A stretch of DNA of 24,726 nucleotides from Muribaculaceae bacterium (GCA_009775225.1 VSPE01000033.1:1-24726); one strand, 5' to 3'; numbered from the stretch's first letter, positions 15,969 through 24,726 are shown. Notes: a model not told the origin generated them from the letters alone. Made by a program: numbers and translations.

Positions 15969-17045
15969 ATGCTAAAAATTCTCGACCGCTACATCATACG
16001 CAATTTCCTGGGCACATACATCTTCGCTATCGTGCTCCTTCTCGCCATAGTGGTGATGTTCGACATCAACGAGAAACTCGACACCTTTATCAAGGCGCCG
16101 CTCAAAGCTACGGTCTTCGATTACTTCCTCAACTTCCTCCCCTACTTCGCCAACCAGTTCTCGCCGCTGTTTACCTTCATCGCCGTAATTTTCTTCACAT
16201 CGAAGCTGGCCGGCAACAGCGAGATTATAGCCATGCTCTCCACGGGCATGAGCTTCAACCGCCTCCTGCGCCCCTATATGTTCTCGGCTGCTATCATCGC
16301 CATAGCCACATTCATGCTCAGCGCCTATGTGATACCGCCTGCCAACGTGAAACGCATCAACTATCAGAACACATACCACAAAAACAAGCGCGTGGACTAT
16401 GGCTCGAACATCATGCTCATGGTGGCTCCGGGCCAGATAGCGTACATGAGCCGCTACGACAACACCACCAAGACGGGTCACCGCTTCTCGCTGGAGTCGT
16501 TCGACGAGGACAAGCGCCTCACATCGCGCCTTACCGCCCAGACTATCAAGTGGGACACTCTATACCAGTGGCGCATATTCGACTATGTGAAGCGTGACTT
16601 CCGCGACGACCGCGAATACATAGAGAAAGGACGGCAGCGCGACACAAGCATCGCATTCGAGCCGCGCGACTTCCTCATCTCCGAGAACGACCATGAGAAG
16701 ATGACTTCGCCGCAGCTCAACGACTACATAGAGCACCAGAAAGCCCGCGGCGTTGGCAACATCAAAAGCTTCGAGGTGGAACGCGAGCGCCGCTTCGCCA
16801 TGACGGCCGCAGCCTTTATCCTCACAGTCATAGGCATGACCCTCTCGGTAAAGAAACAGAAGGGCGGCATGGGCGTGAACATAGGCATAGGACTCGTGCT
16901 CAGCTTCAGCTATATCCTCTTCATGACTATCACGCAGACGTTCGCTCTGTCGGGCCTCACGTCGGCCTTCGTAGCCATGTGGATACCGAACGTAGTATAC
17001 ACAATCATCGCACTTATATTATACCGCCGTGCCTCGCACGGATAG
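15969..17045 (+). CDS. LptF/LptG-family (YjgP/YjgQ) lipopolysaccharide export permease
   Basis: The 358-residue protein has the family layout of three N-terminal membrane segments (about 13-31, 60-77, 104-123), a periplasmic beta domain (about 125-270) and three C-terminal segments (277-293, 304-324, 334-352). LDRYIIRNFLGTYIF near the start is the typical amphipathic entry helix. LptF and LptG form the inner-membrane part of the LptB2FG complex that extracts LPS and sends it to the outer membrane. Whether this is the F or G subunit cannot be settled from one sequence. It follows tgt by 22 bases and precedes the TPR gene by 11, so the three are probably cotranscribed. Confidence 0.9.
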   Translation: MLKILDRYIIRNFLGTYIFAIVLLLAIVVMFDINEKLDTFIKAPLKATVFDYFLNFLPYFANQFSPLFTFIAVIFFTSKLAGNSEIIAMLSTGMSFNRLLRPYMFSAAIIAIATFMLSAYVIPPANVKRINYQNTYHKNKRVDYGSNIMLMVAPGQIAYMSRYDNTTKTGHRFSLESFDEDKRLTSRLTAQTIKWDTLYQWRIFDYVKRDFRDDREYIEKGRQRDTSIAFEPRDFLISENDHEKMTSPQLNDYIEHQKARGVGNIKSFEVERERRFAMTAAAFILTVIGMTLSVKKQKGGMGVNIGIGLVLSFSYILFMTITQTFALSGLTSAFVAMWIPNVVYTIIALILYRRASHG

Positions 17046-17056
17046 ACGAGCACTTT

Positions 17057-19150
17057 ATGAACTCTATCCTCCGGTCTACAATCTTCTTAATATCAGTACT
17101 CGCAACATCGTTCGTGCCTGTACAGGCGCAGGTCAATACCGAGCAGGTGATGCGTATAGGCCAGAACGCGCTGTACTTCGACGACTATATGCTGTCGATA
17201 CAGTACTTCAACCAGGCCATACAGGCCAAGCCTTTTCTCGCACAGCCATACGTGCTCCGCGCAATAGCCAAGCTCAACCTCGAAGACTATGCCGGCGCCG
17301 AGAACGACGCCACCACCGCCATTGGCCTCAACCCCTACCTCACCGACGCATGGGAGGTGCGCGGCGTGGCGCGACAGAACCAAGGGCGCCACTCGCTGGC
17401 CGTGGAAGACTATACCGAGGCCCTCAAGCTGCTGCCGCGCAACCGCCAGCTTCTCTTCAACAAGGCCCTCGCGCTCTGCGATACCAAAGACTACGACAGC
17501 GCCGCCGAGACTTTCGCCGAGCTTATAAAGTACTATCCCGGCTTTGAGAACGGATACCTGGGCCGCGCGCGCATGGAACTGGTTACAGCCGACACCGTAG
17601 CCGCAAAGGCCGACATCGACAAGGCTCTCCAAATCAACGACAAGGCACTGAACGCCTATATCATGCGCGCCGACATTGCCATAAGCTCGGAGCAGGACTT
17701 CGAGAGCGCGCTGGCCGACATCGACAAGGCCATACGCCTACAGCCGCGTATGGCCGGTCTCTATATCAACCGCGCCTTCCTGCGCTATCGCCTCGACTCG
17801 TTCAGCGGCGCCATGGCCGACTACGACTACGCTCTCTCGCTGGAGCCGCTCAACACAGTGGCACTCTTCAACCGCGCCCTTCTGCTACAGGAAGTGAACG
17901 CCAACGACCTTGCTCTCGAAGACTTCAACCGCGTGCTCGAGCTTGAGCCCGACGACTACCGCGCCCTCTATAACCGCGCCGTGGTACACCGCGCCAAGGG
18001 CAACTACGACCTTGCCGCCGCCGATGCCACCCGCGTAGCCGAGCAGTTCCCCGACTTCCCCGGCGCATACTATCTGCGAGGCACCATATATAAAGAGCAA
18101 GGCAAGCTCGCCCGTGCCGAAACCGATTTCAAGAAAGGCGACGCGCTCTCGCGCAGCCTCACTCCCGAGGTGGCAGCCAAGTACAACAACATCGCCGCCG
18201 CCACGCCTGCAGAGACCGGCAGCAGCAATCAGCAAAGCGCCACGGGCACCGACAGCGCGCCCGCCCAACCCTCGGAGAAAGAGGTGTCGCGCCGCTTCGC
18301 CACCCTCCTTACGGTGGACGACAACGCCGACTTCCGCGAGGAATACAACAACACCGCCATACGCGGCCGCATACAAGACCGCAACTTCAACGTGGAGACC
18401 GAGCCGCTGATGCAGCTCTCATTTTACACCTCGCCCACCGAGCTTAGGCGCAGCACATACTACATACGCGAGGTCGACGACCTGAACTCCACGCGCATGC
18501 TCCGCTTCGCGCTCATGGTCACCAACAGCATACCCACACTCGACGAGGCAACCATAAGCCGACATTTCCAGTCTATTGAATACTACAACTCCTATCTGGC
18601 TACCCACAAGGGGCGCCCGGTAGACTTCATAGGCCGCGCACTCGACTTCCTCACCGTGCGCGACTACATCAACGCCGAGCGCGACGCCACGCGCGCCATA
18701 AGCCTTGCGCCCGACCTCGCCATAGCCTATATGGTGAGAGCCCAGGCCCGCTACGGACGCTATCTGCTCGAACGCAACGGCGGCAACCGCGAGGCAGGCG
18801 ACAACGCACAGCAGGGCCACTCCGACCGACTTACACGCGCCGGTGTAGCCCGCAAAGCGCTTGCCGACATACAGGCCGATTACGACAAGGTGACGGAGCT
18901 GTCGCCACGCACCGCCGTGGCATGGTTCAACCGCGGCTGCATCCTTATGGAAGCCGAAGACTATGACGCAGCTTCCGAAGCCTTCACCAAGGCCATAGAG
19001 CTGAAGCCCGATTTCGGCGAAGCCTACTACAACCGCGGCTACATATCGCTAAGAGCAGGCCGACACAACGAGGGCGTCGAAGATCTCGGAAAAGCCGGCG
19101 AATTAGGAATAGTGCCTGCCTACAGCCTGATTAAACGCATGCAACGATAG
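17057..19150 (+). CDS. Secreted tetratricopeptide-repeat protein
   Basis: The 697-residue protein starts with a cleavable signal peptide (about 1-25, ending VQAQ). A long array of TPR units fills about 30-365, with motifs such as LYNRAVVHRAKGNYDLAAAD. A low-complexity Ser/Thr/Pro/Gln linker (about 383-408) leads to a less repetitive middle region (409-560), then more TPR units (about 560-690, for example AWFNRGCILMEAEDYDAASE). The start at 17057 is chosen because it opens the signal peptide; an in-frame ATG at 16979 lies inside the permease gene. It probably acts as a periplasmic scaffold, partner unknown. The position after tgt and the permease suggests cotranscription. Confidence 0.85.
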   Translation: MNSILRSTIFLISVLATSFVPVQAQVNTEQVMRIGQNALYFDDYMLSIQYFNQAIQAKPFLAQPYVLRAIAKLNLEDYAGAENDATTAIGLNPYLTDAWEVRGVARQNQGRHSLAVEDYTEALKLLPRNRQLLFNKALALCDTKDYDSAAETFAELIKYYPGFENGYLGRARMELVTADTVAAKADIDKALQINDKALNAYIMRADIAISSEQDFESALADIDKAIRLQPRMAGLYINRAFLRYRLDSFSGAMADYDYALSLEPLNTVALFNRALLLQEVNANDLALEDFNRVLELEPDDYRALYNRAVVHRAKGNYDLAAADATRVAEQFPDFPGAYYLRGTIYKEQGKLARAETDFKKGDALSRSLTPEVAAKYNNIAAATPAETGSSNQQSATGTDSAPAQPSEKEVSRRFATLLTVDDNADFREEYNNTAIRGRIQDRNFNVETEPLMQLSFYTSPTELRRSTYYIREVDDLNSTRMLRFALMVTNSIPTLDEATISRHFQSIEYYNSYLATHKGRPVDFIGRALDFLTVRDYINAERDATRAISLAPDLAIAYMVRAQARYGRYLLERNGGNREAGDNAQQGHSDRLTRAGVARKALADIQADYDKVTELSPRTAVAWFNRGCILMEAEDYDAASEAFTKAIELKPDFGEAYYNRGYISLRAGRHNEGVEDLGKAGELGIVPAYSLIKRMQR

Positions 19151-19166
19151 GCAAGCGCGTTTTTAA

Positions 19167-19198
19167 CTTGCATATATGACATTTTTCCAGTACCTTTG
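19167..19198 (+). promoter_or_regulatory. Promoter of the polysaccharide export operon
   Basis: The -33 element CTTG (19167-19170) and -7 box TACCTTTG (19191-19198) have a 20-base spacer. Transcription would start near 19205, leaving a leader of about 57 bases before the Wza start at 19262. No UpxY-type antitermination gene or invertible repeat is seen beside it. Confidence 0.65.
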
Positions 19199-19261
19199 CA
19201 GTTGCATAATAGACTCCATGCCATCACTAATATCCGAAAGTAAACACACAAAATACCTAAA

Positions 19262-20113
19262 ATGAGATTATCACATTGCAATACCCTCATTTTGAGTGTC
19301 TTCGCCCTTCTTATGGCGAGTTGTTCAGCGCCCAAAAAAGTACCCTACCTTCTCGAAGCCGAGAACATTCCGGCCGAAATACTCACACATTCGCAGAGTA
19401 TTCCCGACCCTATAATCACCGTTGGCGACCTTCTCAACATCGATGTATCGGGAGTGAACATGAACGCCTTGGCACCATTCAACAAGGGCCGCTACATAGA
19501 CCCTGAAGGCAAAATCGGGAACCTGTCGCGCAACAATACCAACACCGGTTCTTCGGGACTGGAAGTATCTACTGATTACTACCTTGTAAACTCCGACGGC
19601 TGCATAGACTTCCCTATTATCGGTAAAATCAAAGTCGCCGGCATGACAAAATCGGAAGTCACCACCACACTCTGCGACCTGATGTACCCCAAATATGTGA
19701 CAGAGAAACCGACTATCGACATCCGTCTGATGAACTTCCGCGTCACAGTGGCCGGAGCCGTGAAGCAGCCCGGCGTGTACCAGTCTAAGAACGAGCGCAT
19801 GACCTTCCTCGAAGCACTGGCAATGGCCGGTGACATGGATATCAAGGGCGACCGCGAGAACATACTGCTCTACCGCACCAACGCCGACGGCACCCGCGAG
19901 GTACACCGCCTCAATCTCCACGACCGCAACTTCCTTCTTTCTCCTTATTATAACCTCCAGCAGAACGACTTTATCTACGTGACCCCCAACAGCTCCATGC
20001 GTCAAGGCGCATGGCAGATGAACCCGGCCGTCACCGCCACCATTACCATCGTAGGCGGTATGTCGTCGCTGGCCTCACTCGTCATCGGTATCATTAACCT
20101 CTCGCGTAAATGA
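19262..20113 (+). CDS. Polysaccharide export lipoprotein, Wza type
   Basis: The 283-residue protein has a lipoprotein signal with Cys21 (LMASC). A Poly_export domain (about 48-155, ITVGDLLNIDVSG to PTIDIRL) is followed by an SLBB domain (about 160-240, VTVAGAVKQPGVYQ). A C-terminal hydrophobic helix (about 256-280) fits the outer-membrane helix of Wza. It is shorter than E. coli Wza (about 380), as is common in Bacteroidetes. It would form the outer-membrane channel through which capsule or exopolysaccharide leaves the cell. It is the first gene of the operon, and its stop codon overlaps the start of the Wzc gene (ATGA). Confidence 0.9.
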   Translation: MRLSHCNTLILSVFALLMASCSAPKKVPYLLEAENIPAEILTHSQSIPDPIITVGDLLNIDVSGVNMNALAPFNKGRYIDPEGKIGNLSRNNTNTGSSGLEVSTDYYLVNSDGCIDFPIIGKIKVAGMTKSEVTTTLCDLMYPKYVTEKPTIDIRLMNFRVTVAGAVKQPGVYQSKNERMTFLEALAMAGDMDIKGDRENILLYRTNADGTREVHRLNLHDRNFLLSPYYNLQQNDFIYVTPNSSMRQGAWQMNPAVTATITIVGGMSSLASLVIGIINLSRK

Positions 20114-22524
20114 CAATGAGCACAGAAACAGACAACCTCAACAGCACCCCCAAGCACGAAGAAGAAAATTTTGACACCACAGGCTTGCTGCTGGCATACC
20201 TCGCCAACTGGAAGTGGTTTGCAGTAAGTGTGGTAGTGTGCATCATAATAGCCTATTTCAGCATCGCGTCGAAGATACCCATGTATCAGGTAAACGCATC
20301 GATATACCTCAGCGACGACCACAACAGCGGCCAGAACGCGTTCAGCATAAACGCCTCCGACCCTATGGTGGCTCTAAAGAACTATATCGACGAGACCGAG
20401 CTTGAGGTGATGAAGTCGAAAAACAACGTCATCAAAATCGTAGACTCGCTCAACCTTGCATACTCGTACTACGCCAAGGGACGTCTCCGCGACATACCTC
20501 TCTACGAAAACAACGCCATAATAGCCAAACTCGACTCCACCTCGCTACGCTCGCTCAGATCGCCCATCAAAATCACAGTTGAAGCAGCCGCCGACGGCAA
20601 GTACGACATTCTGGCTGAAACAAGCTTCAACGGCGTTTCGGAAGAGAAAGAGTTCAAGAACTGCGACCTTCCCGTAGATGTTGAGCTTTCGCAAGGCACC
20701 GTCACCATATCGCGCTCACCCATTATCGCCGACTTCAGAGGCTGTGAAATCATCAAAATAGTGAACCCGCGCACTGCGGCCGCCAGAATTTCTTCATCGC
20801 TCAACATCGAGTTCGCCAAAAACTCCGATAAAATCATACGCGTGAGCGTGGTGACCGACGTTATGAAGCGCGGCGTAGATATAATCGACGCCCTTCTCGA
20901 CTTCTACAACCGCAGCATCATCGAGGAGAAAAACCGCTCGGCAGTTCAGACCGAAGCTTTCATCCTCGACCGTCTCGTGATGATTTCGGGAGAACTCAAA
21001 GACGTAGAGAACCGCCTGCAGGCCTATCGTCAAACACACAACATCACCGATATACAGGCTCAATCTAACCTCAACCTCAGCCTCCAGAGCAGCTACGAGC
21101 AGCAAATGGCCGAGGTGGAAGCCGACATGAACATCTACGATGAAATCGAACGTATAGTGTCGTCGTCGGACAGCTACGAGACCCTACCCGCAGCAGTAAA
21201 CAACAACACTATCACCGGCATCATCGAGACCTACAACCGTAAGGTGGGCCAGCTCAACCGCACCCTCGAAGGCTCTACCGCCGACAATCCGCTTGTTCTC
21301 ACAATGAAAGAAGAACTCAGCCGCGACAAGGTACGCATCCTTCAGAACCTTTCAACCGCCAAGCGCGCCCTCTCGGCCCGCCGCAACTCCATACGCAGCC
21401 TCGAGAACCGCAGCACCGGCCAACTGGCCTCGACTCCCTCTATCGACAAGGGTCTTCAGGAAATTTTCCGCGAGCAGCAGGTAAAAGTAAACATCTACAC
21501 CTTCCTGCTTCAACGCCGCGAAGAAATAGCACTCCAGAAGACTCTCGCCACCAACACCGCACGCCTCATCGACGACCCTGCCAGCGGCGGCATCGTATCG
21601 CCCCAGCGCACCAAGACCTACGGTTTCGCACTCATCCTCGGCCTTCTCATACCTGCGGCAATCATCTTTATCCGCCGCATGCTTTTCCCCATTTTCAGCG
21701 ACCAGGAAGAGCTTGAGCGCATAACCAAGGTGCCCGTACTTGGCGAAATATGCCAGAGCGAAGGCAAGGAAGAGACTCCGCTTGTGGTAGGCGAGAACGT
21801 GTCGACTCCAATCGCAGAGCTTTTCCGTCTGCTACGCAACAACATCAGCTTCACCCGCTCGGGCGCAAACAGTAAGGTGATACTTGTCACCTCATCAATC
21901 TCGGGCGAAGGTAAGACCTTCGTGGCCTCGAACCTTGCTCTCACCTACGCGCTCATGGGCAAGAAGGTGGTGGTAATAGGTATGGACCTCAGGCGCCCGA
22001 TGCTGGCGCACAACTTCGGGCTTACCAACCAGCGTGGCGTGACCACCTACCTCTCGGGGCAGGAACGCAACATCGACACACTGCTTATCCAAAGCCAAAT
22101 CAACGCAAACCTCTATGTACTGCCCGCCGGGCCTATCCCGCCGAACCCCAATGAACTGCTCATGTCGGCAAACATGACCCGCATGATGAGCGAGCTGCGC
22201 AACGAGTTCGACTACGTTATTATCGACTCGGCACCTGTCGGTGTGATTTCCGATACCTTCCTCATCACCCGCCACTCCGACCTCCAGCTCTATGTGACCC
22301 GCGCCAACTACTCTACAAAGAGCAGCCTCAAGGTACTTCATCAGGCAGTGGGCAGCGGCAAGTTCTCGTCGGTGTACATCGTGCTCAACGGCGTGAACAT
22401 AGCCTCCAACTCTTACCTCTACCGACGCTACGGCGAATACGGCCACTACGGCCGCAAGAGTCACGCCTACGGCTACGGCTACGTCTCAAAGACCCCCGGC
22501 GACAAAGCTACATCCAAGAAATGA
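20110..22524 (+). CDS. Wzc-type polysaccharide co-polymerase and tyrosine autokinase
   Basis: The 804-residue protein has a Wzz-like chain-length domain between two membrane segments (about 37-54 and 505-522), with a long coiled region between. The cytoplasmic BY-kinase domain carries Walker A SSISGEGKT (595-603, Lys602), Walker A' VVVIGMDLRRP (620-630, Asp626) and Walker B YVIIDSAP (702-709, Asp706). The C-terminus ends in a cluster of eight tyrosines (Tyr769-Tyr791), the autophosphorylation sites of this family. Together with Wza it should control polymer length and export. It overlaps the genes on both sides by ATGA junctions, so the operon is translated as a linked unit. Confidence 0.93.
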   Translation: MTMSTETDNLNSTPKHEEENFDTTGLLLAYLANWKWFAVSVVVCIIIAYFSIASKIPMYQVNASIYLSDDHNSGQNAFSINASDPMVALKNYIDETELEVMKSKNNVIKIVDSLNLAYSYYAKGRLRDIPLYENNAIIAKLDSTSLRSLRSPIKITVEAAADGKYDILAETSFNGVSEEKEFKNCDLPVDVELSQGTVTISRSPIIADFRGCEIIKIVNPRTAAARISSSLNIEFAKNSDKIIRVSVVTDVMKRGVDIIDALLDFYNRSIIEEKNRSAVQTEAFILDRLVMISGELKDVENRLQAYRQTHNITDIQAQSNLNLSLQSSYEQQMAEVEADMNIYDEIERIVSSSDSYETLPAAVNNNTITGIIETYNRKVGQLNRTLEGSTADNPLVLTMKEELSRDKVRILQNLSTAKRALSARRNSIRSLENRSTGQLASTPSIDKGLQEIFREQQVKVNIYTFLLQRREEIALQKTLATNTARLIDDPASGGIVSPQRTKTYGFALILGLLIPAAIIFIRRMLFPIFSDQEELERITKVPVLGEICQSEGKEETPLVVGENVSTPIAELFRLLRNNISFTRSGANSKVILVTSSISGEGKTFVASNLALTYALMGKKVVVIGMDLRRPMLAHNFGLTNQRGVTTYLSGQERNIDTLLIQSQINANLYVLPAGPIPPNPNELLMSANMTRMMSELRNEFDYVIIDSAPVGVISDTFLITRHSDLQLYVTRANYSTKSSLKVLHQAVGSGKFSSVYIVLNGVNIASNSYLYRRYGEYGHYGRKSHAYGYGYVSKTPGDKATSKK

Positions 22525-23957
22525 CATACGCACCATACAAGAAGCTCATGCTCATCCTGACAGCATTTATAATGCTCGCAGGTCAGGCATGGGCTTTGGA
22601 TTTGCCGGTAAAACGCATAAAAGGCAAACAATACTATTACCACAAGGTCAAGAAAGGTGAGTCGCTTTACGGCGTCTCCAAGCATCTGGGCATAAGCATC
22701 GACGAAATACTCGAGTCGAACCCGGAGGCAGCCAACGGCATAGGCAAGGGCGACATTCTTGTGTTTCCCTTCGAACGCTACACCGTACTGGCCAAGGACA
22801 GCATAGACAGCGAGCCGACCGCCGAAGCCGCCGAAGATACAATAGCGGAGGCTACACCGCGTCGCGCGTCGATAGCAATACTGCTTCCGTTCGGTCTGCA
22901 TGCCTCCGAACCGACCCGCACCAACGCTCTTGCACTAGACTTCTACAAAGGTGCGCTCATCGCTGCCGACAGCCTGAGCAAGACCACAGGACATATCGAG
23001 ATTATAAGCCGCGACATCGACGGCTTGACTCCGCAGGCCGTGCGCGACATGATAACTTCGGACACACTGCTCAACACGGCTTCGGTGATTATCGGGCCGG
23101 AGGACGCCGCCGCTCTTACAGCAATCGCAGAGACCGCGCCTGAAGGAACATACGTACTGAACGTGCTGAATACCCGCGACAGCCTATACCTTTCCGACTC
23201 CAATGTACTACAGGCCAATGTGCCTCAACGGCAAATGTACCGCCTTGCCGTGGACGCTCTCATGCACGACTACGATGGATACCGCCCCGTGATACTCCAC
23301 AATGCGGCGGGTCGAAACGACCGCGAGGCTTTCACGGCCTATCTCAAGGAGCGCTACCGCCGGCAGGGCACCGAGCCTATAGTGATTGAATATCAGACCA
23401 ATCTTATCAGCGCCGACATGGAGGCTCTGCCTGTTGCGGCAGGAGAGAAGTATGTGGTGATACCGTCGGACGGCTCCGTGAGTGAGTTCAACCGCTTCTC
23501 GCATGTATTGCGCTCGTTCCGCGACAGAGTGCGCATACAAGCCGAAGAAGACGGCAGCGGTGCCGCTATTGAAGTGTTCGGCTATCCCGACTGGACAGCC
23601 TTCCGTGGCGAAGCCCAGGATATGCTACACCGCCTGGGGGCTACAGTGTACTCACGCTTCTTTGATGATTTCAACGGCTTCTCCGCAAAGACCATAGAGG
23701 AGGATTTCCGCCACTGGTACGGCACTTCGATGATTACCTCTATACCCACTTCGGGTGTTCTCGGGTTCGACACCATGAACTACCTGATAAAGAACATACG
23801 GCAGCATCAGGGCGTATACAGCCCTAAGAGTGTGCTTCCCTACTCGGGCATACAGTCGACATTCGACTTCGTACGCTCGGGAGAAGGCTACGTAAATAAC
23901 TCAATTTACATAATAACCTATCTTGCAGGAGGCCGTCTTTCGGCGAGAGTGCAATGA
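22521..23957 (+). CDS. Secreted LysM protein with periplasmic-binding-like domain
   Basis: The 478-residue protein has a signal peptide (about 1-26), a LysM domain (about 38-83: YHKVKKGESLYGVSKHLGIS and then DEILESNP) that should bind peptidoglycan, an acidic linker (about 92-113), and a type I periplasmic-binding-like domain (about 115-470, starting ASIAILLPFG). LpoA and similar proteins use this fold to regulate synthases and not to feed transporters, and no ABC permease is nearby. LysM-binding-protein fusions occur in other Bacteroidetes. In this operon the protein could tie the export complex to the cell wall; that is inference. It overlaps the genes on both sides by ATGA. Confidence 0.85.
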   Translation: MTYAPYKKLMLILTAFIMLAGQAWALDLPVKRIKGKQYYYHKVKKGESLYGVSKHLGISIDEILESNPEAANGIGKGDILVFPFERYTVLAKDSIDSEPTAEAAEDTIAEATPRRASIAILLPFGLHASEPTRTNALALDFYKGALIAADSLSKTTGHIEIISRDIDGLTPQAVRDMITSDTLLNTASVIIGPEDAAALTAIAETAPEGTYVLNVLNTRDSLYLSDSNVLQANVPQRQMYRLAVDALMHDYDGYRPVILHNAAGRNDREAFTAYLKERYRRQGTEPIVIEYQTNLISADMEALPVAAGEKYVVIPSDGSVSEFNRFSHVLRSFRDRVRIQAEEDGSGAAIEVFGYPDWTAFRGEAQDMLHRLGATVYSRFFDDFNGFSAKTIEEDFRHWYGTSMITSIPTSGVLGFDTMNYLIKNIRQHQGVYSPKSVLPYSGIQSTFDFVRSGEGYVNNSIYIITYLAGGRLSARVQ

Positions 23958-24646
23958 AACAGCTTCTTCGCATACTCACATTGCTCGCGGCGGTAGCCTT
24001 GGCCGTGCCTTTCGCCTCAGCCGAGACGCACTACAAGCCTCGCATCAGCTTTGGCGCACGCGGAGGCATGTCGCTCGGCACGATGACGTTCAGCCCATCG
24101 GTGAAGCAGAAATGGACAAGCGGCTCTACCGGCGCTCTCACGTTCCGCTACACCGAAGAAAAGCTCTTCGGACTTGTTGCCGAGCTAGGTTGGGTGCAAC
24201 GCGGCTGGGAAGAGGACTTTGAAGGAGCGCCCTTCAGCTACTCGCGTCACCTCACCTATCTTCAGCTGCCCGTAATGACGCATATATACTTCGGCAGCAG
24301 CCGCTTCAAGTGCTTTGTGAACCTAGGGCCACAAATCTGCTACATGGTAGGCGACGAGATAAAGAGCAACTTCGACTATCATCACCCCGAGAGTGTGGAG
24401 GCTTTCCCCAACCGCAACCGCATGACGGAGCAGATGTGGACTCCTATAAAAAATAAGTTCGACTACGGTATCTGCGGCTCACTAGGAGGCGAGTTCTTCG
24501 TGCAGCCGCGCCACTCCATACTGCTTGAGGCCCGCTACTACTTCGGCCTCGGCAATATATATCCGGCAACAAAGGCCGATACATTCAGCGCCTCTCGCGC
24601 AATGTCGATAGAAGTGTCGCTGGGCTACTTCTTCCGTCTTAAGTAA
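23954..24646 (+). CDS. PorT-like outer-membrane beta-barrel protein
   Basis: The 230-residue protein has a signal peptide (1-23, ending FASA) and alternating aromatic strands. KPRISFGARGGMSLGTMTF opens the barrel and VSLGYFFRLK closes it. Elements such as LTYLQLPVMTHIYF and FVNLGPQICYMVG fit the OMP_b-brl_2 (PorT) family, small barrels of about eight strands. The function of most members is unknown; PorT itself takes part in type IX secretion, but this protein cannot be assigned to that system. It starts within the stop of the LysM gene (ATGA) and its own stop lies three bases before the IS end at 24650, so any operon terminator has been separated or lost. Confidence 0.82.
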   Translation: MKQLLRILTLLAAVALAVPFASAETHYKPRISFGARGGMSLGTMTFSPSVKQKWTSGSTGALTFRYTEEKLFGLVAELGWVQRGWEEDFEGAPFSYSRHLTYLQLPVMTHIYFGSSRFKCFVNLGPQICYMVGDEIKSNFDYHHPESVEAFPNRNRMTEQMWTPIKNKFDYGICGSLGGEFFVQPRHSILLEARYYFGLGNIYPATKADTFSASRAMSIEVSLGYFFRLK

Positions 24647-24649
24647 CTG

Positions 24650-24726
24650 TAAGAGGTTGTTTAATAATGCTTGTTAACGACAGGGCCGAAAATTTTGAGG
24701 CGGATTTATTCCTGCGGCAAAGGAGC
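24650..24726 (+). mobile_element. Outer end of an insertion sequence (partial, body lies right of the window)
   Basis: Positions 24650-24677 start TAAGAGGTTGTTTAATAAT and match the complement of 50-77 at 24 of 28 positions. The similarity stops after that, as expected for the two opposite ends of one IS type. No coding sequence is visible in the remaining 49 bases. If the left piece is the transposase 3' end, this would be the 5' end of a copy in the same orientation. The repeat is seen directly; the IS interpretation is inference. Confidence 0.55.

Noticed and set aside
16979..17056. Longer start for the TPR protein
   Set aside because: It would overlap the permease gene by 67 bases and put 26 non-family residues before an obvious signal peptide; the ATG at 17057 is far better.
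77..24650. The whole window as the cargo of a composite transposon
   Set aside because: The genes are core functions (tgt, rlmD, an LptF/G permease, a tRNA) with uniform style and no accessory cargo. Two IS copies or an assembly break explain the ends more simply.

Overview
The window looks like a chromosomal segment of a member of the Bacteroidales, plausibly Muribaculaceae-like given the fairly high G+C. The evidence is the protein families (DUF4270 and DUF5715 lipoproteins, DUF5686 receptor-like barrel, PorT-type barrel, a CotH lipoprotein with a DUF4988-like start) and the promoters: most start regions carry the Bacteroidetes -7 box TAnnTTTG, often with a -33 TTG element about 20 bases upstream. 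Shine-Dalgarno sequences are not conspicuous. No rRNA, CRISPR array, prophage or plasmid gene was found.

Layout. 1-77: outer end of an insertion sequence (IS) that cuts into an AsmA-family gene. 2767-3525 (-): DUF5715 (peptidase M15-like) lipoprotein, in an operon with AsmA. 3580-5997 (+): surface lipoprotein with coiled coil, collagen-like repeats and a CotH kinase domain. 6024-7475 (+): RlmD-type 23S rRNA uracil methyltransferase, overlapping tail to tail with a CYTH protein (7451-7903, -). 7940-10492 (+): DUF5686 outer-membrane protein starting at TTG. 10577-10975 (+): zinc-ribbon TM2 protein. 11020-11059: perfect palindrome holding a promoter box on each strand. 11105-13320 (+): a stand-alone GT5 N-terminal domain coupled by an ATGA overlap to a DUF4270 lipoprotein. 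13367-13439: tRNA-Thr(CGT), followed by a strong terminator and a 200-bp repeat-rich gap. 13771-14715 (-): EamA transporter. 14816-19150 (+): tgt, an LptF/LptG-type permease and a TPR protein. 19262-24646 (+): Wza, Wzc, a LysM/solute-binding protein and a PorT-like barrel. 24650-24726: a second IS end, closely matching the first.

How the genes work together. Most of the window is ordinary core content: translation (RlmD, Tgt, tRNA) and envelope biogenesis (AsmA, the LptF/G permease, DUF5686, PorT). The most system-like unit is the last operon. One promoter appears to drive four genes joined by three successive ATGA stop-start overlaps. These encode an outer-membrane polysaccharide export lipoprotein, a tyrosine autokinase/co-polymerase, a secreted LysM protein with a periplasmic-binding-like domain and a small outer-membrane barrel, with no glycosyltransferases beside them. 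This could be an export or assembly complex spanning inner membrane, peptidoglycan and outer membrane, but that is inference.

The matching IS ends at both edges suggest that the window is a contig, or lies between two IS copies.
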